Positions 1-4,974 of a stretch of 5,019 bases of DNA are shown in pieces. A model generated the notes under the pieces. The model made no database searches. It was not told the DNA's origin and saw only the letters and a program-made list of their open reading frames with translations. A program made the translations under genes and the position numbers. Within the stretch, counting starts at the first letter, position 1. Each line of letters starts with the position of its first letter. Source of the stretch: Acidobacteriota bacterium (GTDB lineage Bacteria > Acidobacteriota > Terriglobia > Terriglobales > Acidobacteriaceae); assembly GCA_019510535.1 (NCBI GenBank), contig JAEKKE010000360.1, positions 1 through 5,019 of the forward strand. The letters run 5' to 3'.

Positions 1-2
1 TG

Positions 3-1122
3 CTGATGGATGAAGCCATCAGCTTTGACGTTAACCGCAGACGGGTTGACCTGCGGTCGGGTGCACAACTCACCTACGACTATCTGATCGTCGCCACCGG
101 CTCGACGCATTCCTACTTCGGGCGGGATGAGTGGTGCAAACTGGCTCCTGGTCTCAAGACGATCGAAGACGCTGTGGAGATCCGCCGGCGGGTGCTGCTG
201 GCCTTCGAGCTCGCCGAGCGCGAGATGCTTGAAAAAGGCACGCACCCGGAGCTGACCTTCGCCATCATCGGCGGCGGACCGACCGGCGTAGAGCTTGCCG
301 GCGCCATCTCCGATATCGCCAAGTTATACATGCGTCGTGACTTCCGCCACATCGATCCATCGCAGGCCAAGGTTCTGATTCTGGAGGGCTCGCCCAGCAT
401 TCTGGCGGCGTACCCGGAGGATCTGCGCGAGAGCGCTGTCCGTCAGCTCAACGACCTTGGAGTTCAGGTCCTGACCGGACAGCACGTCACCGATGTCCAG
501 CCGGGGTACGTGATTTTGGGCAGTGGACCGGACGCAAGGCGGATTGATACCGTCGTGACTCTATGGGCTGCAGGCGTGCAAGCCTCACCGCTCGGAAGGC
601 TGCTTGGCGTAGAAATCGACCGGCGCGGTTGCGTCCTGGTTGACCAATACCTCAAATCCGAAGAACCATCCGGAGATCTTCATCTGCGGTGACCTGGCGC
701 ATGTGGAGGAAGACGGCCGCCAGATCCCCGGTACCGCGCAGCCGGCCATGCAGATGGGAGCGCATGCAGCAAAACTCATCCACAACGATCTCAATGGTGA
801 GAAACGCATCCCCTTCCACTACTTCGACAAGGGCGATATGGCGACCATCGGCCGCAAGGCGGCGGTCGCCAAGGTGATCTGGCCCTTCAAGGCGCACCTC
901 TCCGGCTTTCTCGCCTGGATGGTCTGGCTGGTGATCCACATCAGCTTCCTCATCAACTTCCGCAGCCGGCTCTCAGTCTTCCGCCAGTGGGCGTACACCT
1001 ATCTCTTCTTCAAGGATGGCGCACGGCTGATTGTCGGCTCACAGAACCTGCCAGGATGGAATGAGCAACAGGTCGAGGAGAAGCTCGACCTCAATGCTCC
1101 GGAACTCACCGCAAAACGATAG
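3..1122 (+). CDS. Type II NADH dehydrogenase (NDH-2), 5'-truncated by window and frameshifted
   Basis: NDH-2 is a single-subunit, FAD-containing, peripheral membrane enzyme that passes electrons from NADH to quinone without pumping protons. The reading frame is open from the window edge. The first visible ATG (position 6) is internal, because the N-terminal FAD GxGxxG motif and roughly 80-90 residues expected from the family are missing. Counting from that ATG, I see the YDYLIVATG motif (24-32) and the NADH-binding GGGPTGVELAG (89-99). After a frame change near 654-656, the other frame continues with HPEIFICGDLAHVEEDGRQIPGT and TAQPAMQMG, the second FAD contact. It ends in a hydrophobic, aromatic tail (SGFLAWMVWLVIHISFLINF) typical of NDH-2 membrane attachment. 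Dropping one A from the AAA at 654-656 gives the expected LNPKNHPEIF. As written the upstream frame stops at 690-692, so the gene is either a pseudogene or carries a sequence error. The stop at 1120-1122 abuts a foldback element. Confidence 0.9.
651..660 (+). other. Frameshift site in the NDH-2 gene
   Basis: The upstream frame reads CTC AAA TCC GAA and runs to TGA at 690-692. The downstream frame, read from 658 (CCG AAG AAC CAT), holds the conserved C-terminal half. One extra A in the three-base run explains the break. There is no rare or stop codon in the upstream frame here of the kind that usually drives programmed +1 shifting, so I favour a mutation or a base-calling error. Confidence 0.85.
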
Positions 1123-1344
1123 GGCGTGTCATCAAATTCGTGCCAGTCAGGCGCCGGGAGCAGATTTTTCTTCAGATCGAGGAGCGAGGAGTGAACTGTA
1201 GCTGGCCTACTGGAGCGACGAAGAGATCGGGAATCGGGTCCCAGTCAGCCTTGCTGGCTGGGGTGAAGAAAATCTGCCCCGGCCCTCCGGGTTGCGGCGA
1301 AAATTCGCTCGCAACGCTGACGGCAGGAATTTGATGACACGCTC
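1122..1344. mobile_element. MITE-like foldback element with TA duplication
   Basis: The ends form inverted repeats: 1122-1144 (beginning GGGCGTGTCATCAAATTC) matches the reverse complement of 1322-1344 at 21 of 23 positions. TA flanks both sides (1120-1121 and 1345-1346), as expected for a two-base target duplication of the IS630/Tc1 type or of some IS5-family elements. Pairing continues inside: 1154-1173 is complementary to 1265-1282 with two single-base gaps and few mismatches, and 1291-1315 forms its own hairpin. The element has no credible gene and would need a transposase supplied in trans. The family assignment is inference; the inverted repeats and TA flanks are directly visible. Confidence 0.75.
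1291..1315. repeat. Hairpin inside the foldback element
   Basis: GTTGCG (1291-1296) pairs with CGCAAC (1310-1315), and GCGAA (1297-1301) pairs with TTCGC (1304-1308). One base (1309) is bulged and the loop is AA. This is an 11-bp stem next to the right terminal repeat. Confidence 0.6.
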
Positions 1345-1362
1345 TAGGCTAAGTAACCATCG

Positions 1363-1369
1363 AAGGAGA
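1363..1369 (+). promoter_or_regulatory. Ribosome binding site of the DJ-1/PfpI gene
   Basis: AAGGAGA lies four bases before the ATG at 1374. It sits outside the foldback element, in what would have been the original short gap between the dehydrogenase and this gene. Confidence 0.75.
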
Positions 1370-1373
1370 AGTC

Positions 1374-1961
1374 ATGGCTCACGCAAAGCTGCTCATGCTG
1401 GTTGGCGACTACGTTGAGGACTATGAAGTCATGGTGCCGTTCCAGACTCTGCAGGTACTTGGACACACCGTCGATGCGGTCTGTCCGAAGAAAAGCAAGG
1501 GCGAGTTTGTCCGCACGGCGATTCACGACTTCGAAGGCGACCAGACCTACAGCGAGAAGCGCGGCCACAATTTCATGTTGAACGCCACCTTCGCCGAGGT
1601 GGACGCTGCGCAGTATGACGGCCTGGTGATCCCAGGTGGCCGGTCGCCGGAGTATCTACGAACGGATGAAGACGTTCTGAAAGCTGTGCGCCACTTCTTC
1701 GAGGCGGGCAAACCGGTGGCGGCTGTCTGTCATGGTCCGCAGATTCTTGCCGCGGCGGGCGTGCTGCAGGGGAAAAAGATCAGTGCGTATCCGGCGTGTG
1801 CTGCAGAGGTAAAGCTGGCCGGAGGATCGTATCAGCCGATCGGGATGACCGAGGCGGTTGTGGATGGAAAGCTGGTGACAGCTCCCGCATGGCCGGCACA
1901 TCCGGCATGGCTCTCAAACTTCGAACGTGTGCTGCAGACCTATCTCGCTTCCAGGTCCTGA
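1374..1961 (+). CDS. DJ-1/PfpI family protein, DJ-1D-like (putative glyoxalase III / deglycase)
   Basis: This 195-residue single-domain protein belongs to the DJ-1/PfpI superfamily, whose members are cysteine-dependent enzymes handling methylglyoxal or glycated products, or acting as stress chaperones or proteases. The nucleophile is Cys119 in the elbow AVCHGPQ, with His120 beside it. Glu18 in EDYEVMVP aligns with the conserved acidic residue of human DJ-1 (Glu18). GGRSPEYL (89-95) is the loop that faces the active site. The stretches [17 protein letters not shown] and [15 protein letters not shown] closely resemble, from memory, one repeat of plant DJ-1D, a two-domain glyoxalase III; here there is a single copy. 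The start is supported by AAGGAGA at 1363-1369, four bases before ATG. Being downstream of a respiratory dehydrogenase suggests a role in aldehyde or redox stress, but this is inference. The substrate is not provable from sequence. Confidence 0.9.
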   Translation: MAHAKLLMLVGDYVEDYEVMVPFQTLQVLGHTVDAVCPKKSKGEFVRTAIHDFEGDQTYSEKRGHNFMLNATFAEVDAAQYDGLVIPGGRSPEYLRTDEDVLKAVRHFFEAGKPVAAVCHGPQILAAAGVLQGKKISAYPACAAEVKLAGGSYQPIGMTEAVVDGKLVTAPAWPAHPAWLSNFERVLQTYLASRS

Positions 1962-2005
1962 AAGCTGAAGCGCTGAGACCGAAGCGTCGTTGCAGCGGAG
2001 CGGGT

Positions 2006-2035
2006 CCGCGGAGGATGCGTAAACATCCTCCGCGG
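2006..2035. terminator. Strong hairpin between convergent genes, putative bidirectional terminator
   Basis: A perfect 12-bp GC-rich stem (2006-2017 with 2024-2035) encloses a 6-base loop, CGTAAA. It lies in the 107-bp gap between the DJ-1 stop and the stop of the convergent regulator gene. There is no T-tract on either strand, so a canonical intrinsic terminator is not proven. It could instead be a transcript-end stabiliser or a U-tract-less terminator. Confidence 0.55.
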
Positions 2036-2068
2036 GATCTTGGAGAGAGAAAGCAGGTACTGCCTTGC

Positions 2069-2602
2069 TTACGCCATCTTCCGGCGTCCGCTCGCAAGCT
2101 CACGGACGTGATTCATGAAGATGGAGCGCTGCAGGCTGTCCAACTGGCTGACGTAGCCGGCGATCTCCGCCAGAAACGGATCCGCCATCAGCACAGCAGC
2201 CTCATCGGTGCGGCGCGAGCGCGAGTCACGCAGCAGCGCCGAGATATCGACCTGCAGCGCGGTAGCGAGCCGCTGCAGCGAGCCGAGTGTCGGCATCGCC
2301 TTGCCATTCTCAATCTTTGAGATGTAGGTACGCGGCACGCTCATGCGTGTCGCCAACTGGCGCTGTGACAGGTTGCGGACGCGGCGCAGATCACGCACAG
2401 CGGTCGCTACCTGCAGCGAGCCTTCCTGGGCCGGCTGTGGCGGAACGATTGCTAGGGGAGCCGGTGCTACCTCTGGCTCATCAGCCTCAAGCGGCTTGTG
2501 GCAGCGGCGGCACAGCGCATTTGCCGTCCGGAACTGTACCAGACTGCAGTGATCGCAACGAAGAACTTCCCGCTGTTCGACGGGAGCCATCATGGTTGCC
2601 AT
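2069..2602 (-). CDS. Zinc-ribbon plus XRE-family helix-turn-helix DNA-binding protein
   Basis: The protein is 177 residues from the ATG at 2602. An N-terminal Cys4 zinc ribbon (C16-x2-C19 ... C31-x2-C34, within LRCDHC and LCRRCHKPL) is followed by a Pro/Ala-rich linker (about 38-60) and an XRE/Cro-type helix-turn-helix (about 65-125). The latter contains LSQRQLATRMSVPRTYISKIENGK and a following PTLGSLQRLATALQV helix pair. The C-terminus is a helical, charged segment of about 45 residues without a known domain. It is presumably a transcriptional regulator; the zinc ribbon may bind metal, protein or DNA. A longer in-frame start is TTG at 2632, but neither start has a good Shine-Dalgarno sequence. 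I prefer ATG because it lies closer to the conserved ribbon. The gene is monocistronic and converges on the DJ-1 gene. Target genes are unknown; the divergent HD gene is one candidate. Confidence 0.85.
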   Translation of the reverse strand: MATMMAPVEQREVLRCDHCSLVQFRTANALCRRCHKPLEADEPEVAPAPLAIVPPQPAQEGSLQVATAVRDLRRVRNLSQRQLATRMSVPRTYISKIENGKAMPTLGSLQRLATALQVDISALLRDSRSRRTDEAAVLMADPFLAEIAGYVSQLDSLQRSIFMNHVRELASGRRKMA

Positions 2603-2676
2603 ATTTAATTTGTCGCGAAGTCGCCAGAGCAAGGGACCCGCCCACCCGTCAATGTCTGGACGGCGTGGATGTGCCT

Positions 2677-2705
2677 AGATTGACACCCAGTTACTGCTTA
2701 GTCAA
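2677..2705 (-). promoter_or_regulatory. Weak candidate promoter / palindromic site upstream of the zinc-ribbon XRE gene
   Basis: On the minus strand TTGACT (2705-2700) is a fair -35 hexamer, followed after 17 bases by CAATCT (2682-2677), a poor -10. The same stretch is an inverted repeat, TTGAC (2680-2684) to GTCAA (2701-2705) with a 16-base spacer, so it could equally be an operator for the regulator or be chance. Confidence 0.25.
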
Positions 2706-2796
2706 GGGGAATCCCGGTGATTATTAGCTAAAACAGGGAGAAAACCCGAAAAAGAACCAAGAAAGTAACTTGTTTCTGCAATGAGAGTAAGCACCT

Positions 2797-2820
2797 GAGG
2801 AAAAATAGGCAGTTTTCCTC
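2797..2820 (+). promoter_or_regulatory. Hairpin in the leader of the HD-hydrolase gene
   Basis: GAGGAAAA (2797-2804) pairs perfectly with TTTTCCTC (2813-2820) around an 8-base loop. It lies about 75 bases before the HD start codon. The T-run is inside the stem rather than after it, so it is not a standard terminator; it may be a leader structure or chance. Confidence 0.3.
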
Positions 2821-2875
2821 CGTTGTCGTCCTGGGTGAAGGCTCCAGCCGTAACGAAGGACCCGCTTTTCAGATG

Positions 2876-2880
2876 GGAGG
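2876..2880 (+). promoter_or_regulatory. Probable ribosome binding site of the HD gene, long spacing
   Basis: GGAGG is the only good Shine-Dalgarno match near the start. The 14-base gap to ATG 2895 is wide. No in-frame start codon lies at a better distance, so the ATG is kept. Confidence 0.45.
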
Positions 2881-2894
2881 CAAAGTTCTTTACT

Positions 2895-3512
2895 ATGTCT
2901 CACATGAACCCATATACCCGAGATCGCGCATGGGAAGTATTGAAGGAGTGGACCGAGTCTGCCAGCCTGATCAAGCATGCACTTGCCGTGGAGGCCTGCA
3001 CAGAGTTCTACGGCGCCCACGAGGCGGAACGGCTGGGCTTAAGCGGAGATGAGGCCGCCGAGTTCACAGAGAAATATGCCATCGCCGGCCTGCTGCACGA
3101 CTTCGACTATGACCGGCATCCATCGCTCGAAGAACATCCCTTCGTCGGTGAGAAAGTGCTGGCGGAACAGGGCTGGCCTGAAGAGATCCGCCGCGCCATC
3201 TTGTCCCACGCGGACTACAGCGGCGTGCCGCGAGAGACCCACCTGGAGCGCGCTCTCTTCGCCTGTGACGAACTCGCAGGTTTTCTAACGGCGTGTGCCT
3301 TGGTGAAGCCAAGCAAGTCGATCTTTGAGGTCGAGGTGGCAGGCGTTAAGAAGAAGATGAAAGACAAAGCCTTCGCCCGCGCCGTGAAGCGGGAAGACAT
3401 GACACTCGGCGCAGAGCTATTGGCTATTCCACTCGACGATCACATCAGCAACTGCCTGACAGCCCTGCAGGCCCGCGCAGAAGAGCTGGGCTTGAAGGGA
3501 ACTGCAGCTTAG
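2895..3512 (+). CDS. HD-domain (HD superfamily) metal-dependent hydrolase
   Basis: The protein has 205 residues from ATG 2895. HD-superfamily proteins are metal-dependent phosphohydrolases acting on nucleotides or phosphate esters. Visible ligand candidates are His28 (IKHALAVE), the HD doublet His68-Asp69 (GLLHDFDYD), His81 (EEHPFVGE), His105 (ILSHADYSG) and Asp125 (FACDELAGF). The order H...HD...H...H...D fits the one- or two-metal HD arrangement. It resembles the stand-alone 'predicted HD superfamily hydrolase' group (COG2316, from memory), whose substrate is not established. The C-terminal third is helical and charged, with a KKKMKDKAFAR basic stretch. An upstream in-frame TTG (2823) would add 24 unconserved-looking residues overlapping the leader hairpin region, so I chose ATG. 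GGAGG at 2876-2880 is 14 bases away, longer than ideal. There is no signal peptide, so the protein is cytoplasmic. Confidence 0.85.
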   Translation: MSHMNPYTRDRAWEVLKEWTESASLIKHALAVEACTEFYGAHEAERLGLSGDEAAEFTEKYAIAGLLHDFDYDRHPSLEEHPFVGEKVLAEQGWPEEIRRAILSHADYSGVPRETHLERALFACDELAGFLTACALVKPSKSIFEVEVAGVKKKMKDKAFARAVKREDMTLGAELLAIPLDDHISNCLTALQARAEELGLKGTAA

Positions 3513-3548
3513 TTTGCACGCTGCCGGAATTACCCGTGCACTGGGTGC

Positions 3549-3571
3549 CCCATGTCCCTCGGGGACATGGG
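3549..3571. repeat. Palindrome CCCATGTCCC/GGGACATGGG, possible terminator of the HD gene
   Basis: This is a perfect 10-bp stem with a 3-base loop, 36 bases after the HD stop codon. There is no T-tract. It may end or protect the HD transcript, but its form fits a dispersed palindromic repeat equally well. Confidence 0.6.
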
Positions 3572-3603
3572 TATTGGCGCATCGCGCGAATGTCTTGCTT
3601 AAG

Positions 3604-3623
3604 GGCATGGCTTCAGCCATGCC
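3604..3623. repeat. Palindrome with GGCTTCAGCC core, copy 1
   Basis: GGCATGGC pairs with GCCATGCC over 8 bp around TTCA. It shares the 10-base core GGCTTCAGCC with the hairpin at 3646-3659. Confidence 0.6.
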
Positions 3624-3645
3624 GTAGAAACGCGCCCGAAAGGAT

Positions 3646-3659
3646 GCGGCTTCAGCCGC
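3646..3659. repeat. Palindrome with GGCTTCAGCC core, copy 2
   Basis: GCGGC pairs with GCCGC around TTCA. The core is identical to that of the copy 39 bases upstream, while the outer stem has changed on both arms, so the pairing rather than the sequence is kept. Confidence 0.55.
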
Positions 3660-3775
3660 TGAGGTCAATGTTTGTGAGCCGATATGGCATAGTTCTCGGC
3701 CGTTGAAAGGCCCGCTATAGGTTTTCGGACCAGCAGATTTCTCCGCTGCGCTACGAAATGACAAATCAAACATGT

Positions 3776-3792
3776 ATCGAGCTTCGCTCGAT
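3776..3792. repeat. Palindrome with AGCTTCGC core, copy 1
   Basis: ATCGAGC pairs perfectly with GCTCGAT around TTC. It is the first of two adjacent hairpins with the same core. Confidence 0.55.
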
Positions 3793-3794
3793 CT

Positions 3795-3819
3795 CCCACA
3801 TAAGCTTCGCGTATGTGGG
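3795..3819. repeat. Palindrome with AGCTTCGC core, copy 2, possible terminator of the sigma operon
   Basis: CCCACATA (3795-3802) pairs with TATGTGGG (3812-3819), and GC pairs with GC inside around TTC after one mismatch. It lies 40 bases beyond the stop of the minus-strand microprotein gene and could end the operon transcript, though no U-tract directly follows on that strand. Confidence 0.5.
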
Positions 3820-3858
3820 GCACCCGGTGCATGGGTTTCGTTGTTGTTTAGCCGGACT

Positions 3859-4029
3859 TTACGCCCTCAATAACGACTTCGTCTCACGCTCTAGAGATCC
3901 ACGCCCCTGCCGCAACACCTGATTCGTCATCAACAACTCCGCCAGCATCTGCCGCAGCCGTTCGTTCTCTGCTTCCAGCTCCGCCAGCCGCGGTATCAGC
4001 AGGTTGGCGTTCAATGTCTGTTCATCCAC
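3859..4029 (-). CDS. Leucine-zipper-like coiled-coil microprotein (56 aa), third gene of the sigma operon
   Basis: This short frame starts at GTG (4029-4027) and ends at TAA (3861-3859). The start is well fixed: AGGAGG (4036-4041) lies six bases upstream, and an in-frame TGA only six bases before the GTG rules out a longer form. It overlaps the end of the preceding membrane-protein gene by 8 bp, a sign of translational coupling. The protein is nearly all helix from about residue 14 to 41. Leucines stand exactly seven apart (L11, L18, L25, L32, L39), with L15, N22, L29 and N36 at the alternate core positions, a classic dimeric coiled-coil pattern (core ELEAENERLRQMLAELL). There is no signal peptide or membrane segment, so it is probably cytoplasmic. 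I do not recognise the family. It may interact with the membrane protein tail or the sigma factor, but that is inference. Confidence 0.7.
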   Translation of the reverse strand: MDEQTLNANLLIPRLAELEAENERLRQMLAELLMTNQVLRQGRGSLERETKSLLRA

Positions 4030-4405
4030 GCTTCACCTCCTCTTTTTCCGGAATCTCATCGCCGCGTCCCCACGGTCCCCGGCGGTATCCGGGATGTCCT
4101 GGCCAGCAGCGGCTGCCGCGCAGGCCCTCACGTAACTTCTCGCGCTCTTCCGGAGACATCTGTTCCCAGCGCTCGCGCATATGACGTCCCCAGCGGTAGC
4201 CGTCATGATGCCTGCGGCCGTGGAAGCCGCCGAAGAGCAGCTTGCCAAGAACAAAGAGCCCGAGTGCCTGCCAGTAGGTGATGCGGGGCAGGGCGAAGAT
4301 CGCCGGCATCAGTGCATTCCACAGCAACATGACCGCAAATCCAACAACCGTTGCGGCCACTGCCGCGATCAGCAACACCTTCACAATTTTGAATGGCTTT
4401 TTCAT
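4022..4405 (-). CDS. Small two-helix membrane protein with basic/His-rich cytoplasmic tail, sigma-associated
   Basis: This 127-residue protein has two predicted membrane helices (about 8-33 and 43-60) joined by a short loop with PRITYWQALG. By the positive-inside rule (KKPFK at the start, HGRRHHDGYRWGRHMRERW after helix 2) both ends face the cytoplasm. The tail carries MSPEEREKLREGLRG (83-97), a helix-forming charged motif reminiscent of small proteins found next to ECF sigma genes and of part of CpxP/heavy-metal-sensor-like sequences, then a Gly/Pro/Arg-rich end with a single Cys100. I recall similar two-helix proteins beside sigma factors in Bacteroidota and other phyla, but know no tested function. 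It begins 3 bp after the sigma stop, with AGGTAGG across that stop as ribosome site, so the two are co-transcribed. It has no zinc-binding anti-sigma HxxxCxxC motif. It is a candidate membrane-bound regulator of the sigma factor. Confidence 0.85.
   Translation of the reverse strand: MKKPFKIVKVLLIAAVAATVVGFAVMLLWNALMPAIFALPRITYWQALGLFVLGKLLFGGFHGRRHHDGYRWGRHMRERWEQMSPEEREKLREGLRGSRCWPGHPGYRRGPWGRGDEIPEKEEVKRG
4036..4041 (-). promoter_or_regulatory. Shine-Dalgarno sequence fixing the microprotein start
   Basis: AGGAGG on the minus strand lies within the last codons of the membrane-protein gene, six bases from the GTG. It is the best ribosome binding site in the window and the main reason to believe the overlapping small gene is translated. 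Confidence 0.7.
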
Positions 4406-4408
4406 CGC

Positions 4409-4972
4409 CTACCTGCTTTCAAATACGTCTTTCATCTCTTCCAGCCGCTCCCGCAGATGCAGTACGGCATACCGTTTGCGCGAGAGCAGCGTGCTTACAC
4501 CCACACCGGTCGCGGCGGATATTTCTTTGAAACTCAGCCCGTCGATCTCATGCGCAATAAATACCTCGCGCTGTGCCTCCGGCAGCTCATCCAGAGCCTC
4601 TTCGATCAGGTCCATCAAAACCTCTCTCGCATACGCTGCTTCCGGTCCTGCATCGCGCGAGGGCAATAGATCCTCGAGCGTTAGCGCGCTGTCGTCCATC
4701 ACCGGCTGCTGCAGCGACTCCGGCGTCTTCTTCCGGAACATATCCGTGATCCGGTTTCGGGCGACGGTGAACATCCACCCGGTAGCCGTTTCCACCGGCT
4801 TCATCATCCGGTAGGTCTCCACCAACTCGTAGAAGACCTCCTGCAGAATGTCCTCGGCCTGGTCGGCATCCTTCACCCGTCGGCGAATGAAGCTGCGCAG
4901 ACGCGGCTTATCGCGCTCCATCGTCTCGGTAAGGAACCGGTTCTGCTCGTCGAGGCTCATCTCGTGCGTCAT
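4409..4972 (-). CDS. ECF-family RNA polymerase sigma factor
   Basis: This 187-residue group IV (extracytoplasmic function) sigma-70 factor directs RNA polymerase to a small promoter set, usually in response to a signal. Region 2 spans about 18-83: AEDILQEVFYELVE (39-52) is the core-binding segment, and GWMFTVARNRITDMFRKK (65-82) covers the -10 melting and recognition part. A linker of about 40 residues with acidic patches follows. Region 4 spans about 125-180: LPEAQREVFIAHEIDGLSFKEISAATGVGVSTLLSRKR carries the -35-reading helix-turn-helix (146-167). The length is normal and both domains look intact. ATG 4972 was chosen because it is the first in frame and has AGGA (4985-4988) 12 bases upstream; Met5 is an alternative. 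It heads an operon with the membrane protein and the microprotein, and its own promoter lies at or beyond the window edge. The ECF subgroup and target regulon cannot be told from here. Confidence 0.93.
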   Translation of the reverse strand: MTHEMSLDEQNRFLTETMERDKPRLRSFIRRRVKDADQAEDILQEVFYELVETYRMMKPVETATGWMFTVARNRITDMFRKKTPESLQQPVMDDSALTLEDLLPSRDAGPEAAYAREVLMDLIEEALDELPEAQREVFIAHEIDGLSFKEISAATGVGVSTLLSRKRYAVLHLRERLEEMKDVFESR

Positions 4973-4974
4973 GC

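Larger units (their letters stand above)
2603..2894. other. Divergent intergenic region (292 bp)
   Basis: This region separates the minus-strand XRE gene from the plus-strand HD gene. Its middle (about 2710-2815) is clearly A-rich compared with the flanking genes, as expected for a regulatory region. I see the palindromic site at 2680-2705, a hairpin at 2797-2820 and GGAGG at 2876-2880. I find no convincing plus-strand -35/-10 pair and no small gene. Confidence 0.5.
3532..3836. repeat. Mosaic of palindromic intergenic repeats (BIME-like)
   Basis: The stretch is bounded by an inverted pair: 3532-3552 matches the reverse complement of 3816-3836 at 19 of 21 positions, with shared core GGGTGCCCCA. 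Inside are at least five hairpins, two with a GGCTTCAGCC core and two with an AGCTTCGC core. The remaining part (about 3665-3775) holds no gene I can support. I recall similar units scattered between genes in acidobacterial genomes; copy number cannot be seen from one window. Confidence 0.65.

Noticed and set aside
651..692. Programmed +1 ribosomal frameshift in NDH-2
   Set aside because: There is no stop codon, rare codon or internal Shine-Dalgarno at the slip site, and I know of no frameshifting in this family. A mutation or sequencing error is simpler.
1140..1334. Plus-strand open frame of 64 codons inside the foldback element
   Set aside because: It lies wholly between the terminal repeats, has no ribosome site, and resembles no transposase; the foldback structure explains the sequence.
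1796..2727. Long plus-strand frames opposite the zinc-ribbon XRE gene
   Set aside because: They have Arg/Ala-rich shadow composition and no motif; the minus strand encodes a clear zinc ribbon and helix-turn-helix.
2823..2894. N-terminal extension of the HD protein from TTG 2823
   Set aside because: The 24 extra residues show no domain character, there is no ribosome site before the TTG, and the next ATG begins the HD-like helical region.
3417..3773. Minus-strand open frame of 118 codons overlapping the HD gene end
   Set aside because: It runs through the palindromic repeat region and antisense to the end of the HD gene, with low-complexity Ala/Ser-rich content. It is best seen as a spurious translation of repeats.
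3885..3894. CACGCTCTAG, identical to the right end of the foldback element and its flank (1338-1347)
   Set aside because: Only ten bases match, it lies inside the microprotein coding frame, and no partner repeat is nearby. Chance is enough.
4181..4814. Two long plus-strand frames opposite the sigma factor and membrane protein genes
   Set aside because: They are antisense shadows of GC-rich coding sequence. The minus-strand frames carry complete family motifs.
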